Shown: positions 1-10,017 of the stretch, one piece after another | Layout of the letters: every line of letters begins with the position of its first letter | How positions within the stretch are numbered: position 1 is the stretch's first letter | Assembly (NCBI RefSeq): GCF_000735435.1 | Contig: NZ_JMPP01000024.1 | Location: forward strand, 124,001-188,000 | From: Klebsiella planticola ATCC 33531 | GTDB taxonomy: Bacteria > Pseudomonadota > Gammaproteobacteria > Enterobacterales > Enterobacteriaceae | Length of the DNA stretch: 64,000 nucleotides | Direction: 5' to 3' | Made by a program: the position numbers and the translations under genes | Notes under the pieces: generated by a model | Database searches by the model: none | Told to the model about the DNA's origin: nothing | The model's input: only the letters and a program-made list of their open reading frames with translations

Positions 1-7
1 AGCGGTC

Positions 8-1447
8 ATGAAGTGGGGTAAGCCGCAGTCGCTGTTTGCCCAACTGATGCTGTTTCTCGGGCTGCCGCTGGTGCTGCTGTGGGGACTGTCGGCATTCAAC
101 AGCTATGTGAGCGCGCTCCAGGCGGCGACGCAGGCCTATGACCGGACGCTGCTCTCCTCGGCCCGCACCGTGGCGGAACGGCTGGTGGTGCGCGAGGGGC
201 GGCTGGAGGTCAACGTGCCCTGGGTCGTGCTGGATAGTTTTGAGCTCAACATGAACGACCGCCTGTATTACAAGGTGGTGGACCCGGACGGGAAGGTGAT
301 TTCAGGTTTTGATGATTTGCCCGCCATGCCGCCGGCAACCTCGCGCACGACGCTCTATCCGGCGCTGGCATGGTTTTACCACACCGAATATCGTGGCCAG
401 GCCATTCGCGTGGCGCGGCTGCTGCAGCCGATCAACGAAGGGGGCATTCTCGGGATGGCGGAAATCTATATCGCTGAGACCCTGCAGTCGCGGCGCTGGC
501 TTGCCGGGCAGCTGCTGTTCTCTTCCTGGGTATCACAGGGGCTGCTGGTGCTGCTGACGCTGGTGCTGACCGGCTGGCTGCTGCGGCGCGTGCTGCGCCC
601 GATGCGCCAGCTCTCGGCGCTGATGGTCCGGCGCGAACCCGGCCTGCTGACGCCGCTGCCGGAACTGCTGCCGTGGTCAGAAACCCGGCTGCTGATAGTG
701 GCATTTAACCGCTATATTGACCGGCTGCGAGTGATGATTTCACGGCAGGAGCGCTTTAGCGCCGACGCCTCCCATCAGCTCAAGACGCCGCTGGCGGTTT
801 TAAAGACCCAGGCCTCCGTCGCGCTGGCCAGCGATGACCCGCAGCTGTGGCGTGAAAGTCTGCAGGCCATGCGTACCACGCTCGATGGGACGATTATGTT
901 GACCGAACGTCTGCTGCAGCTGGCGAGCGTTAAAGGTAAAGAGCAGGGGGATCGGGCCTTCCTGGCCGTCGATCTTCAGGACATCGTGCAAAACAGCTGC
1001 TTTTCGCGGATTACCCAGGCGCGCAGTAAAAATATCGACCTCGGTTATGAGGGCGAACGGTCCGCGGTCATGATCGCCGGCGACGGCGTCCTGCTGGCTG
1101 AGCTGTGCGCCAATCTGTTGGATAACGCAATTCGCTACACGCCGGCAAACGGAACGGTGACGCTGAGCCTGCGTCGCGATGGAGAAGGCGTCGTCATGGA
1201 GGTCGAAGACAGTGGCCCGGGTATTGAGGATGACCAGATTCAGCAGGCGCTGCTGCCATTTCAGCGCCTGGAAAATGTCGGGGATAACCCCGGTGCGGGT
1301 CTCGGGCTGGCGCTGGTGACGGATATTGCCCGACTGCATCGCAGTCACCCGCAGCTGCTGCGTAGCGAAACGCTGGGCGGCCTGAAAGTCAGACTGCGTT
1401 TTCTGGCCGCGGCGCCGGGTCGCTCAGAGCAGGCCTTTCAGGGTTAA
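8..1447 (+). CDS. TctE-type sensor histidine kinase
   Basis: Inner-membrane sensor kinase of a two-component system, 479 aa, complete. An N-terminal membrane segment (about residues 12-35) is followed by a periplasmic sensor region, a second membrane segment near 175-195, a HAMP-like linker, a HisKA motif ASHQLKTP with phospho-acceptor His256, and an ATPase domain with [11 protein letters not shown] (from about 369), DSGPGI and GAGLGLAL. This architecture and the N-terminal sensor type match the TctE family, which in Salmonella and Klebsiella senses tricarboxylates. The substrate here is not shown by sequence. The ATG at base 8 sits so close to the window edge that the cognate TctD-like regulator is presumably just upstream and probably overlaps it. 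The 3' end overlaps nudI tail to tail by 24 bp. Family assignment is firm; the name tctE is only likely. Confidence 0.85.
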   Translation: MKWGKPQSLFAQLMLFLGLPLVLLWGLSAFNSYVSALQAATQAYDRTLLSSARTVAERLVVREGRLEVNVPWVVLDSFELNMNDRLYYKVVDPDGKVISGFDDLPAMPPATSRTTLYPALAWFYHTEYRGQAIRVARLLQPINEGGILGMAEIYIAETLQSRRWLAGQLLFSSWVSQGLLVLLTLVLTGWLLRRVLRPMRQLSALMVRREPGLLTPLPELLPWSETRLLIVAFNRYIDRLRVMISRQERFSADASHQLKTPLAVLKTQASVALASDDPQLWRESLQAMRTTLDGTIMLTERLLQLASVKGKEQGDRAFLAVDLQDIVQNSCFSRITQARSKNIDLGYEGERSAVMIAGDGVLLAELCANLLDNAIRYTPANGTVTLSLRRDGEGVVMEVEDSGPGIEDDQIQQALLPFQRLENVGDNPGAGLGLALVTDIARLHRSHPQLLRSETLGGLKVRLRFLAAAPGRSEQAFQG

Positions 1448-1849
1448 TGTTTTGCGGGTCGCGACGTTCAGATCGTAGCGGTGCAAATCTTGCGGTTTCA
1501 CCCAGGCATACGCCTGAAACTCGTCGTTGAGGGTGATTTCGCGATTGGCGCTGAGGCAGTCAAAAATCAGGTAAATCATATATATCTCTTCCTGACGGCC
1601 GTCGGCATAGGTTTTGACCCGAATATCATCGCTGAAGGTCCACGGCGTAATCTGCGTCAGCTGCAACGCCTCGCCAAGCTCCTCACTAACTTCCCGACGT
1701 AGCGCCTCTTCAATACGTTCGCCCGGTTCAACGCCGCCGCCGGAAAGTGCCCACTGCCCGGGAAAAACGCCGCGATCGTCAGCCATTTTGCAGAGCAGAT
1801 AGTGGCCCTCATTCTGAATCAGCGGGCAGACGATGGTCCTTTGGCGCAT
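1424..1849 (-). CDS. nudI: Nucleoside triphosphatase NudI
   Basis: Nudix hydrolase of 141 aa, the length of E. coli NudI (YfaO), which hydrolyses nucleoside triphosphates with a preference for pyrimidine deoxynucleotides such as dUTP and dTTP to the monophosphate plus pyrophosphate. The complete Nudix box Gx5Ex7REVxEExG is visible: Gly38, Glu44, Arg52-Glu53 and Glu56-Glu57, with Gly59. It is a cytosolic house-cleaning enzyme. It is transcribed towards the sensor kinase gene and the two coding regions overlap by 24 bp at their 3' ends, leaving no room for an intergenic terminator. The ATG start is preceded by AAGGAGATC on the minus strand, a strong ribosome binding site. Confidence 0.95.
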   Translation of the reverse strand: MRQRTIVCPLIQNEGHYLLCKMADDRGVFPGQWALSGGGVEPGERIEEALRREVSEELGEALQLTQITPWTFSDDIRVKTYADGRQEEIYMIYLIFDCLSANREITLNDEFQAYAWVKPQDLHRYDLNVATRKTLTLKGLL

Positions 1850-2078
1850 GGTGATCTCCTTGACTAAACGGTAGGAAAAAGGTGTTGGAGCACCAGTTTG
1901 CGAGCCGTCTCGCTAAACCGCAAGCTGCATTGTCCGTATTTAGCCGCCGCTATCCGTAGCAACTGGTTACAATCACGAGAGTAAAGGTCATTTTAGTGCA
2001 TTGATTCCTCAGCGTTCGGCAGTACAATTCTGCGGTTTTTGGGACTTTTTTGATTCTTGTTTTCTGGATAGAGTAAAA

Positions 2079-2621
2079 ATGAAAAAGAGCATTTTATTAG
2101 GTCTTGCCGGCATGATGTTCGTCTCTACGGCGGCAAATGCCATCAGCGTAACCGGGCAGGCTGGTGAGCACTACACCAACCTTGGCGTCGGTTTCGGGAC
2201 TGAGTCATCTGGTCTGGCAGTGACCGGCAACTGGATGCACAGCGACAATGACGGCGACGCGGCGGGTTTAGGTCTTGGTCTGAATATTCCGCTGGGGCCA
2301 TTCCTCGCGACGGTTGGCGGCAAGGGCGTTTACACCAACCCGAAGAGCGGCGATGAAGGGTATGCGGCGGCCGTCGGCGGCGGCCTGCAGTGGAAAATTG
2401 GCGACAGCTTCCGTCTGTTCGGCGAATACTATTATTCCCCGGATTCACTCTCCAGCGGTATTCAGAGCTATCAGGAAGCCAACGCCGGTGCGAGCTGGAC
2501 GATTATGCGTCCTCTGAGCATCGAAGCCGGTTATCGTTATCTGAACCTCGAAGGGAAAGACGGCAACAAAGACAGCACGATTGCAGACGGCCCGTACCTC
2601 GGCGTCAGCGCCAGCTTCTAA
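2079..2621 (+). CDS. yfaZ: YfaZ family outer-membrane protein
   Basis: A predicted outer-membrane beta-barrel of 180 aa, the E. coli YfaZ family, function unknown. I chose the ATG at 2079 because it begins a typical signal peptide (MKKSILLGLAGMMFVSTAANA, cleavage near residue 20-22). The open frame extends 26 codons further upstream, but that extension is aromatic-rich and would bury the signal peptide. The mature part alternates Gly and aromatic residues (GLGLGLNIPLG, FGEYYYSP) and ends in Phe (GVSASF), the usual C-terminal signal for BAM-dependent insertion. It lies between nudI and yfaY as in E. coli. Confidence 0.9.
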   Translation: MKKSILLGLAGMMFVSTAANAISVTGQAGEHYTNLGVGFGTESSGLAVTGNWMHSDNDGDAAGLGLGLNIPLGPFLATVGGKGVYTNPKSGDEGYAAAVGGGLQWKIGDSFRLFGEYYYSPDSLSSGIQSYQEANAGASWTIMRPLSIEAGYRYLNLEGKDGNKDSTIADGPYLGVSASF

Positions 2622-2628
2622 TCCCGCA

Positions 2629-2653
2629 ACGGCGCGAACCTTTCCCGCGCCGT
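2629..2653 (+). terminator. Hairpin after yfaZ, possible terminator
   Basis: Perfect 8-bp inverted repeat ACGGCGCG / CGCGCCGT with a 9-base loop starting 8 bases after the yfaZ stop codon. Only a short ATT follows, so termination may be weak. It could instead protect the 3' end of the mRNA. Confidence 0.45.
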
Positions 2654-2723
2654 ATTCCTGTCTACTCCGCCTGCGCCTTGCGCTATAGTATTGCCACCTG
2701 GCAGGCAAGGAGTGAAGTGAATA

Positions 2724-3920
2724 ATGATAAATGTGGAAATGCTGTCCACCGGCGATGAAGTGTTGCACGGGCAAATCGTCGATACCAATGCCGCGTGGCT
2801 GGCCGATTTCTTTTTCAATCAGGGATTACCGTTAACGCGCCGCAACACCGTGGGCGATGACCTTGATTCCCTGGTCACGGTGTTACGTGAACGCAGTGAA
2901 CAGGCGGATGTGCTGATCGTCAACGGCGGCCTGGGGCCAACCAGTGACGATCTGAGCGCGCTGGCCGCAGCGACCGCCAAGGGCGAAGGACTGATTCTGC
3001 ACGAAGCGTGGCTGGAAACGATGACCCGTTTCTTTGCCGAGCGCGGTCGCCCGATGGCCGCAAGCAACCGCAAGCAGGCGGAGATCCCCGCCAGCGCGGA
3101 GATGATCAATAATCCGGTGGGGACGGCCTGCGGTTTTGCCGTTCAGCTTAACCGCTGTCTGATGTTTTTCACCCCCGGCGTCCCGTCGGAATTCAAAGTC
3201 ATGGTCGAGCAGGAAATTTTACCCCGCCTGCGTGAGCGTTTCCCGCTCTCTGCACCGCCGCTGTGTCTGCGTCTGACGACTTTTGGCCGTTCGGAAAGCG
3301 ATCTGGCGCAAAGCCTCGATCCGCTGGAGCTGCCGCCGGGCGTCGTCATGGGCTACCGTTCTTCAATGCCGATTATTGAGCTGAAGCTCACCGGGCCGGC
3401 GGAGCAGCGCGAAGCGATGCTGGCGATATGGCCGGAAGTGAAAAAAGTGGCGGGAGAGAGCATGATTTTCGAGGGCACCGAAGGGCTGCCCGCGCAGATC
3501 GCGCGTTGTTTACAGGAGCGCCAGCTGAGTCTGACGCTGAGTGAACAGTTTACCGGCGGTTTGCTGGCGCTTCAGCTTTCGCGGGCAAATGCGCCGCTGC
3601 TGGCAAGCGAAGTCGTCCCTTGCCAGGAGGAGTCGCTGGCGCAGTCTGCTCGCTGGGCCGCAGAACGGCGGGTCAATCATTTCGCCGGTCTGGCACTGGC
3701 GGTGAGCGGCCAGGAAGCCGATCACCTGAATTTCGTCCTCTCGACGCCGGAAGGCACCCATGCGCTACGGGTCAAATTCAGCGCCACGCGCTACAGCCTG
3801 GCGGTTCGTCAGGAAGTCTGTGCCATGATGGCGCTGAATATGCTGCGCCGTTGGTTGAACGGTCAGCCGGTCGCCGGCGAACACGGTTGGATTAACGTCG
3901 TCGAATCTCTCTCGGTTTAA
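2724..3920 (+). CDS. yfaY: CinA-like protein YfaY
   Basis: CinA-family protein of 398 aa, close to E. coli YfaY (400 aa). The N-terminal molybdopterin-binding-like (MoaB/COG1058) domain carries the family signatures STGDEVLHGQIVDTNA and NGGLGPTSDD (about residues 8-75) and FFTPGVPSEFKVM. The C-terminal half corresponds to the nicotinamide-nucleotide amidohydrolase (PncC-like) domain. In YfaY-type proteins that C-terminal domain is reported to be diverged, so NMN deamidase activity should not be assumed. The ATG at 2724 has AAGGAG about 11 bases upstream. It is downstream of yfaZ, separated by a strong hairpin. Confidence 0.9.
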   Translation: MINVEMLSTGDEVLHGQIVDTNAAWLADFFFNQGLPLTRRNTVGDDLDSLVTVLRERSEQADVLIVNGGLGPTSDDLSALAAATAKGEGLILHEAWLETMTRFFAERGRPMAASNRKQAEIPASAEMINNPVGTACGFAVQLNRCLMFFTPGVPSEFKVMVEQEILPRLRERFPLSAPPLCLRLTTFGRSESDLAQSLDPLELPPGVVMGYRSSMPIIELKLTGPAEQREAMLAIWPEVKKVAGESMIFEGTEGLPAQIARCLQERQLSLTLSEQFTGGLLALQLSRANAPLLASEVVPCQEESLAQSARWAAERRVNHFAGLALAVSGQEADHLNFVLSTPEGTHALRVKFSATRYSLAVRQEVCAMMALNMLRRWLNGQPVAGEHGWINVVESLSV

Positions 3921-3930
3921 ACAAACCTCT

Positions 3931-3953
3931 GCGTCGGGAACTCCTCCCGACGC
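3931..3953. terminator. Strong hairpin after yfaY
   Basis: Nine-base perfect inverted repeat GCGTCGGGA / TCCCGACGC with a 5-base loop, 11 bases after the yfaY stop. No T-run follows, so it may be an attenuator or 3' stabiliser rather than a classical intrinsic terminator. Confidence 0.45.
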
Positions 3954-4094
3954 GCGATCGGTCCAGCCGGTTGTACTTGCTTTTAAATATTCCGTGCGCC
4001 ATCTCGCCTTTTCCTCCCGCCGAACGTCCACTCTGCTGGAATAGCGTCGCCATTTGAGGTCGCTGACAATTTACCCCCCGGACAACCGCAACAC

Positions 4095-4136
4095 TGATTC
4101 CAGTACTCAGGATTGGAGTCCAGGATGCTGGAATCA
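4095..4136. repeat. Inverted repeat in the yfaY-glpC gap
   Basis: Perfect 9-bp arms TGATTCCAG and CTGGAATCA separated by 24 bases. It lies in the 424-bp gap between the convergent yfaY and glpC genes (3921-4344), which otherwise contains only the hairpin at 3931 and the REP-like pair at 4145-4273. No function can be read from it. Confidence 0.5.
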
Positions 4137-4144
4137 AGTAAAGT

Positions 4145-4273
4145 CCCGGCGGCTGCACCTTACCGGGCCTACGAGATCCGCATATGGCGCCAGGCAGGTC
4201 GTCAGTCAGGGCGATGCTAATACCCAATTCGCAAGCACCCGTAGGCCGGGTCAGGCGTTAGCCGCCACCCGGC
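4145..4273. repeat. Pair of REP-like palindromic units
   Basis: Two oppositely oriented REP/PU-like elements, 4145-4172 (CCCGGCGGCTGC...ACCGGGCCTAC) and 4241-4273 (GTAGGCCGGG...GCCACCCGGC), forming a BIME-like arrangement between the convergent ends of yfaY and glpC. Such units typically stabilise mRNA 3' ends or bind gyrase or IHF. Confidence 0.75.
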
Positions 4274-4344
4274 AAAAACACGGCGACAGTATTCACAGCG
4301 GATTTGTCATCGCCCATTGATTTCACTCGGTTCTGGCGCCGATA

Positions 4345-5523
4345 TCAGGTCAGCGCCTGCGCCAGCAAAGTGATGGGATGTTCACAGCGTTTGCTGGTGG
4401 ACATCTCGATTTGCCATTTGCAGGTTTCGCAATCGGTGATCACCAGGTCGGCACCGCTCTCCTCAATTTGCCGGAACAGCGGTGCGCCGATGGCCTGAGA
4501 AGAGGGGTAGTTTTCCGATTTAAACCCGTAGGTGCCGGCGATACCGCAGCACTGCGAATCCAGCACTTCCAGCTGTAAACCCGGGATCAGCCGCAGCAGT
4601 TCGAGGGTATACAGCGACCAGCCCATCTTCTCCATATGACACGGCGTGTGATAAACCACCTTCAGCGGCAGCGGCCGAAGCGGCAGGGTTCGCCCGGCAT
4701 CAAGCTGGCGCCAGATCCAGCGGGTGGCCAGTTCAACCCGGTCGCGAAGGTCCTGATTATCGACATCCAGCAGATGCGGGTATTCGTCGCGCAGGGTAAA
4801 AGCGCAGGTTGATGAGGTGGCAATGACCGGCAGCGCAGTCTCTCGCATGGCGGCGACGTTGCTCTGCGCCTGGCGGCGGGCTTTGGCAAAAAAGCCGTTG
4901 GCGATAAGCGGCACGCCGCAGCATTTTTCTTTGCTTAACAGCTGTACGCCGGTGCCCATCGCGTTCAGCACGCGGATGAGATCGTGGCCAAGCTGCGGAT
5001 GGTTGTAGTTGACGTAACAGCCGTGAAAAAACGCCACTTGCTCACTGAACTGCGCCTGGCGGTCCGCCTGCTGGCGGTAAGCCCGGCGAAAAGTGCCGAA
5101 ACCGTATTTCGGCAGCGTTCGCCGGTGGTCAATCTTTAACGTCGCATCGAGCAGCCGGCGCACCGGCTTGAGGCCCGTTGCGACGTTGACCAGCGGGGCA
5201 AACGGCGTGGAGAGAGTGCCCATCAGGTCGGTATGGCTGAGGATAGCATCGCGCAGCGTCGGTTTTTGCTGGCTGTACTGCGCCCGTGCCCGCTGGATAA
5301 TATCGCCAATTTTTACATCAGAGGGACAGGCGACTTCACAGCGCTTGCAGTTAATACAATATTTTAAGGCTTCGTCGTACAGTGCCCCGTCCTTCAGCCG
5401 CAGGCGCTCACCGTCCGGACCCGCCTGTTTCGGGCCCGGATAGCGGGGATTAACCCGGCTGACCGGACAGCTGGTCGTACAAACGGTACATTTAATGCAG
5501 CTCTCAAAGCGGGTATCGTTCAT
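4345..5523 (-). CDS. glpC: Anaerobic glycerol-3-phosphate dehydrogenase subunit C
   Basis: Membrane-anchoring iron-sulfur subunit of the anaerobic sn-glycerol-3-phosphate dehydrogenase, passing electrons from GlpAB to menaquinone and on to fumarate or nitrate respiration. 392 aa. Two ferredoxin-type 4Fe-4S motifs are visible, Cys9/12/15/19 and Cys56/59/62/66, followed by two CCG domains (HGCYVNYN...KCCGVPL and HTPCHMEK...QCCGIAG) of the heterodisulfide reductase type. Its ATG overlaps the glpB stop by 4 bp (ATGA), indicating translational coupling. It is the last gene of the glpABC operon. Confidence 0.96.
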   Translation of the reverse strand: MNDTRFESCIKCTVCTTSCPVSRVNPRYPGPKQAGPDGERLRLKDGALYDEALKYCINCKRCEVACPSDVKIGDIIQRARAQYSQQKPTLRDAILSHTDLMGTLSTPFAPLVNVATGLKPVRRLLDATLKIDHRRTLPKYGFGTFRRAYRQQADRQAQFSEQVAFFHGCYVNYNHPQLGHDLIRVLNAMGTGVQLLSKEKCCGVPLIANGFFAKARRQAQSNVAAMRETALPVIATSSTCAFTLRDEYPHLLDVDNQDLRDRVELATRWIWRQLDAGRTLPLRPLPLKVVYHTPCHMEKMGWSLYTLELLRLIPGLQLEVLDSQCCGIAGTYGFKSENYPSSQAIGAPLFRQIEESGADLVITDCETCKWQIEMSTSKRCEHPITLLAQALT

Positions 5524-6779
5524 CGCGTGCCTCCGGCAAGGTCATGAATCTGTTTCGCGACGTGGAGCGCGGTGACCGCGCAAACGCCGCCGCCGCATCC
5601 CAGCTGGATGGCGTCAAAACCGCCCAGTAGCGAACCGATGGCGAACAGGTTGCCCAGCGGCTGGCCGTCGAGCAGCGGGCGCAGCATCGTATCCGTTTTC
5701 AGGCCGAAGCGTTGCCAGGGTTGCGAAGCAAAGAAATCGCGCTGATACCAGTTCTCGCGCGGGGTAGTCTGCTGAAGGTCGAGGCCGAGAATCGGCTCCC
5801 GAACGCGCTCTTTATCGGCGATCAAGCCATTGCTGAAGAAACTGCCGCTGGCCAGAACTGCAAAACGGGGACGCAGCGGAACATCGCCGTGCTGCCGGGT
5901 CCAGACTTCGCTGACGTTCCCCTCCTGATGGCCGATCCGCGTGACTTCATCGCCAGCCAGCCAGGTGCCTCCGGTCCGAATAAAACGCCGCTGAAGCTGG
6001 TTATGCAGGCGCATGCCGGGAACCGAAGGCGGCAGCGTCGGCAGCAGGCGCAGCGGGCAGGGCAGCTGTTCCTGTAGCCAGCTATACAGCCCGGCGTCGT
6101 TCAGACCGAAACAGGCGGGCATGATCAGCAGGTCGTGCGCCTGCGCCAGCGGACGTAACGCGGCGAGGAGCGCGGGCCAATGACACGGTTCATCGAGCAT
6201 TCTGGCGATATTCACCGCGCGAAATTCGCTCGGGTTATCCCGCAGAACATCCAGTATCGGTAAGTCTATCTCGGTCGCCGTCGCTTTTACCCCCTGCCGG
6301 GTGAGCGAGGCGGCGGCCAGATGCGGCTGGAAGTCGGCGAATCCGCCGATACCCACGACGCCAACGCTTCCTGCGGAGAGTGGCGCCACGGGAACTTCCT
6401 GCGGCGAAAGCCACGTCGGGCGCAGGGTGCCCAGCGGCGTCACGCGCTCATGCGGTTGGCTGGCCTCGCCGCGCATCGCGATCCCGCTGGCGGCCAGCAG
6501 CGCCTCGGTTTGCGCGGCGTATGCCATCACCCGATCGGCGCCCAGCATGGCATAGGGATGTTCGGGAAGCTGTTCTGCCAGGCGGGCGATCCCGTGAGCC
6601 ACCTCGCTGACGCGTTCCCCATCGGGAAGGGCGCAGAGCAGATCCAGCGAAGCGGAGGAAAAGTGCAGCGCGCTTTGACCCCGACTGACGATGACGCAGC
6701 GCAGGCCGAACTGATTAAGCGTGAGCCCGCAGAGCAGGCCCGCGAGGCCACCGCCGATAATCACGCTATCAAATTTCAT
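5520..6779 (-). CDS. glpB: Anaerobic glycerol-3-phosphate dehydrogenase subunit B
   Basis: Subunit B of the anaerobic glycerol-3-phosphate dehydrogenase, 419 aa with the ATG at 6779. I chose this start because the dinucleotide-binding motif follows at once ([19 protein letters not shown]), as in E. coli. An open frame continues 32 codons upstream but lies inside glpA. The gene overlaps the end of glpA by 11 bp and the start of glpC by 4 bp, so the three are translationally coupled. The C-terminal [23 protein letters not shown] region ([11 protein letters not shown]) is a second FAD-family signature. Confidence 0.95.
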   Translation of the reverse strand: MKFDSVIIGGGLAGLLCGLTLNQFGLRCVIVSRGQSALHFSSASLDLLCALPDGERVSEVAHGIARLAEQLPEHPYAMLGADRVMAYAAQTEALLAASGIAMRGEASQPHERVTPLGTLRPTWLSPQEVPVAPLSAGSVGVVGIGGFADFQPHLAAASLTRQGVKATATEIDLPILDVLRDNPSEFRAVNIARMLDEPCHWPALLAALRPLAQAHDLLIMPACFGLNDAGLYSWLQEQLPCPLRLLPTLPPSVPGMRLHNQLQRRFIRTGGTWLAGDEVTRIGHQEGNVSEVWTRQHGDVPLRPRFAVLASGSFFSNGLIADKERVREPILGLDLQQTTPRENWYQRDFFASQPWQRFGLKTDTMLRPLLDGQPLGNLFAIGSLLGGFDAIQLGCGGGVCAVTALHVAKQIHDLAGGTR

Positions 6780-8391
6780 CCTGAGACTCCTTTGGCAGCC
6801 CGCACAGTCCGAGATAGACCCAGCGGGTGAATTCACTTTCCCTGAGCGCATCGCCCCAGGCAATGGGCTGCACACCTTTCCAGCGCTCGTTTAAAAAATC
6901 GGAAAGCTGGGTCAGCGACTGGGCGGGAGTGGTGATGTTAAACCGTTGCAGAAGCCCGGCCGCCCGGCAGGCGCACAGCTCTCCCTGGCAGGTGCCCATG
7001 CCGATGCGCGTACGGCGACGTAGATCGAGCAGGCTGTTAACCGCTAAGTTTTCCACCGCGTACTGTACTTCTCCGGCGGTCACCATCTCGCATTCACAGA
7101 TTAAGCTGCGATGCTGGCGGGTATCGCCCAGCCAGGCAGGCGTGCGGTCGCCGTGGCGGTAGAGGGCGGAACCGCGCAGCGGCGCGGGTAGCGAGATGAT
7201 TTTTTTTACCGTGACTTCGGGGGGCTCCGTTGAGCCCGGAAGCGGAGTGTCGGCGGTAGAGCAGGGGACGCTGTTGCCCAGCTTACGACACACGGCATCC
7301 GTGGCCCACTCCGCCATCAGACGGTAGGTCATCAGCTTGCCGCCGGTAATAGTGATAAAGCCCTCCATGCCGTCGCGTCCGGCGTGGTCGAGCAGAACGA
7401 TACCGCGGCTGACGCTGCGTCCGCTGGGGTCATCATCGCTGGCCACCAGTGGACGCACGCCGGAATAGGCGCGCAGCACGCGAGTACGCCCAAGTACCGG
7501 AGCCAGTTTTTCCCCTTCCCGCAGCAGGGTGTCGACTTCGGCCGTCGTGACCCGGTTGTCATCAATTTCGTCGTAAGGGATATGTTCCGACGTCGTGCCA
7601 ATCAGCGAAATGGTATCTCCGGGCACCAGAATATCGGCATCGGCGGGTTTGCGGCAGCGGTTGATGACCTGCCGGTTGATACGGTGGTCGAGGATCAGCA
7701 GCGATCCTTTGGCCGGGAACATGGCGATGCGCAGATCGGCATATTCCGCGATCCGCTGTCCCCAGATCCCGGCGGCATTGACCACGACACCGGCGTACAG
7801 CGTGCGTCTCTCACGCTGTTGATGATCATAAAACTCGACCCCGCAAACGCGTTCTCCACGGCGGATGAGCCCGGTAATTTCACAACCGGTCAGAATGGTC
7901 GCGCCATGTTCCCGGGCGTCGAGCATGTTGGCTGCCGTAAGGCGAAACGGGTCGATGGTGCCATCGGGGACCTGAACGGCGCCGAGCAGAGTCGGATTCA
8001 CGGTCGGCTCAATACGCAGCGCTTCCGCTGGCGACAGCTGGCGGGTCTCGATACCGGCCTGCTGACAGGCGCTGATAAAGGTCTGCTGCCAGGCCAGGTC
8101 GTCCTCGGGAAGGGTGATAAACAGTCCGTTAGTGGGCTCAATACAGTGGCGGGCGATGCGGCGCAGGATGCGGTTTTCACTGATGCATTCCCGGGCCGAT
8201 TCGCCATCGGTTACGGCATAGCGCGCGCCGCTGTGCAACAGCCCATGATTGCGCCCGGTCGCCCCGGTGGCGATATCGTGGCGTTCCACTAACGTCACGC
8301 GCAGCCCACGAAGCGCACAGTCGCGCGCGATCCCTGCGCCGGTGGCGCCGCCGCCAATGATGATGACATCACATTCACCGCTATCGGCCAT
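6769..8391 (-). CDS. glpA: Anaerobic glycerol-3-phosphate dehydrogenase subunit A
   Basis: Catalytic FAD subunit oxidising sn-glycerol 3-phosphate to dihydroxyacetone phosphate under anaerobiosis. 540 aa from the ATG at 8391. An in-frame TTG two codons earlier (8397) is possible, but GAGGG lies 8 bases from the ATG and only about 2 from the TTG. The FAD motif [12 protein letters not shown] begins at residue 9. The C-terminal BFD-like [2Fe-2S] domain shows ICECE and [13 protein letters not shown]. It is first in the glpABC operon and divergent from glpTQ, sharing a regulatory region that in E. coli is controlled by GlpR, CRP, FNR and ArcA. Confidence 0.96.
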   Translation of the reverse strand: MADSGECDVIIIGGGATGAGIARDCALRGLRVTLVERHDIATGATGRNHGLLHSGARYAVTDGESARECISENRILRRIARHCIEPTNGLFITLPEDDLAWQQTFISACQQAGIETRQLSPAEALRIEPTVNPTLLGAVQVPDGTIDPFRLTAANMLDAREHGATILTGCEITGLIRRGERVCGVEFYDHQQRERRTLYAGVVVNAAGIWGQRIAEYADLRIAMFPAKGSLLILDHRINRQVINRCRKPADADILVPGDTISLIGTTSEHIPYDEIDDNRVTTAEVDTLLREGEKLAPVLGRTRVLRAYSGVRPLVASDDDPSGRSVSRGIVLLDHAGRDGMEGFITITGGKLMTYRLMAEWATDAVCRKLGNSVPCSTADTPLPGSTEPPEVTVKKIISLPAPLRGSALYRHGDRTPAWLGDTRQHRSLICECEMVTAGEVQYAVENLAVNSLLDLRRRTRIGMGTCQGELCACRAAGLLQRFNITTPAQSLTQLSDFLNERWKGVQPIAWGDALRESEFTRWVYLGLCGLPKESQDEI

Positions 8392-8661
8392 CTTCAAGTC
8401 CCTCTATGTTCGTTTTACGCCATTTAGCCATACAAATAGTGGGTATTGTTTGATTTCGAGCATATTCGCGCGTTATTCGAGCGGGTTATGTGATTTCATG
8501 CTCATAATGGAATGTTTTGTCATATTTTTGTAACAAAGCGTGCGATGTTTCACAGTATCCAGGGCCAGCTTTGCCTACCATCCCGGCTCATCAGAAGTGG
8601 GTGATTAGATTAGATTTTTCTTATCGCTGTCAGTAGAGAAGAGATGGCCACGGAGGCTGCT
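8392..8661. promoter_or_regulatory. glpA-glpT divergent control region
   Basis: Gene-free 270-bp region between the divergent glpA and glpT starts. Sequences resembling the GlpR operator consensus WATGTTCGWTAWCGAACATW include 8405-8424 (perfect left half TATGTTCG), about 8460-8481 (CATATTCGCGCGTTATTCGA) and about 8498-8517 (CATGCTCATAATGGAATGTT). A TGTGA at 8489-8494 could be half of a CRP site. The glpT ribosome binding site GGAGG is at 8652-8656. Operator calls are by eye. Confidence 0.5.
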
Positions 8662-10008
8662 ATGTTAACTATTTTTAAACCTGCGCCGCACAAAGCGCGT
8701 TTGCCCGCGGCGGAAATCGATCCGCTGTACCGCCGACTGCGCTGGCAAATTTTCATCGGTATTTTCTTTGGATACGCTGCTTACTATCTGGTGCGTAAGA
8801 ACTTTGCTCTGGCTATGCCCTATCTGGTGGAGCAAGGTTTTTCCCGCGGCGATCTCGGTTTCGCCCTCTCCGGTATTTCGATCGCCTATGGATTTTCGAA
8901 ATTCATCATGGGGTCGGTATCGGATCGCTCGAATCCGCGCATTTTTCTGCCCGCGGGGCTGATCCTGGCCGCGCTGGTGATGCTGGTGATGGGGTTTGTA
9001 CCCTGGGCGACCTCCAGCATTATGGTGATGTTCGTGCTGCTGTTCCTCTGCGGCTGGTTCCAGGGGATGGGCTGGCCGCCGTGCGGGCGGACGATGGTGC
9101 ACTGGTGGTCGCAGAAAGAACGCGGCGGCATTGTCTCGGTGTGGAACTGCGCGCATAACGTGGGGGGCGGGATCCCACCGCTGTTGTTCCTGCTGGGGAT
9201 GGCCTGGTTTAACGACTGGCACGCGGCGCTGTATATGCCGGCATTCGGCGCGATTCTGCTGGCGGTGTTTGCCTTCGCGATGATGCGCGATACGCCGCAG
9301 TCCTGCGGCCTGCCGCCGATTGAAGAGTATAAAAATGACTATCCTGATGATTACAGCGAAAAGCATGAACAGGAGCTGACCGCCAGCCAGATCTTTAAGC
9401 AGTATATCCTGCCGAACAAGCTGCTGTGGTATATCGCCGTGGCGAACGTCTTTGTCTATCTGCTGCGCTACGGCATCCTCGACTGGTCGCCGACCTACCT
9501 GAAAGAAGTGAAGCACTTTGCGCTGGATAAATCCTCCTGGGCCTACTTCTTATATGAGTATGCGGGGATTCCAGGCACGCTGATTTGCGGCTGGATGTCC
9601 GACAAGGTGTTTAAGGGCAATCGCGGAGCCACCGGCGTCTTCTTTATGACGCTGGTGACGATTGCGACCGTCGTCTACTGGCTCAACCCGCCGGGTAACC
9701 CGGGTATCGATATGACCTGTATGATTGTGATTGGCTTCCTGATCTATGGCCCGGTGATGCTGATTGGCCTGCATGCCCTTGAGCTGGCGCCGAAAAAAGC
9801 GGCTGGCACTGCCGCAGGTTTTACCGGTTTATTTGGCTACCTGGGCGGTTCCGTTGCCGCCAGCGCGATCGTCGGCTATACCGTTGACTTCTTCGGCTGG
9901 GACGGCGGTTTCATGGTGATGATTGGCGGCAGCGTACTGGCGGTTCTGCTGCTGGTGGTGGTGATGATTGGCGAAAAACGCCATCACCAACAACTGAAAC
10001 AGGCTTAA
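8662..10008 (+). CDS. glpT: Glycerol-3-phosphate:phosphate antiporter
   Basis: Major-facilitator antiporter of the inner membrane exchanging external sn-glycerol 3-phosphate for internal phosphate; it also admits fosfomycin. 448 aa from the ATG at 8662, chosen over an in-frame ATG at 8644 because GGAGG lies 5 bases upstream and the N-terminus [20 protein letters not shown] then matches the family. Twelve hydrophobic segments are evident. The organophosphate-transporter signature region [13 protein letters not shown] and the substrate-binding basic residue in YYLVRKNF are intact. It is followed after 9 bases by glpQ in one operon. Confidence 0.96.
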   Translation: MLTIFKPAPHKARLPAAEIDPLYRRLRWQIFIGIFFGYAAYYLVRKNFALAMPYLVEQGFSRGDLGFALSGISIAYGFSKFIMGSVSDRSNPRIFLPAGLILAALVMLVMGFVPWATSSIMVMFVLLFLCGWFQGMGWPPCGRTMVHWWSQKERGGIVSVWNCAHNVGGGIPPLLFLLGMAWFNDWHAALYMPAFGAILLAVFAFAMMRDTPQSCGLPPIEEYKNDYPDDYSEKHEQELTASQIFKQYILPNKLLWYIAVANVFVYLLRYGILDWSPTYLKEVKHFALDKSSWAYFLYEYAGIPGTLICGWMSDKVFKGNRGATGVFFMTLVTIATVVYWLNPPGNPGIDMTCMIVIGFLIYGPVMLIGLHALELAPKKAAGTAAGFTGLFGYLGGSVAASAIVGYTVDFFGWDGGFMVMIGGSVLAVLLLVVVMIGEKRHHQQLKQA

Positions 10009-10017
10009 GGAATGCGC

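Noticed and set aside
3892..4227. 111-codon minus-strand frame after yfaY
   Set aside because: Overlaps hairpins and REP-like repeats; product has no recognisable features.
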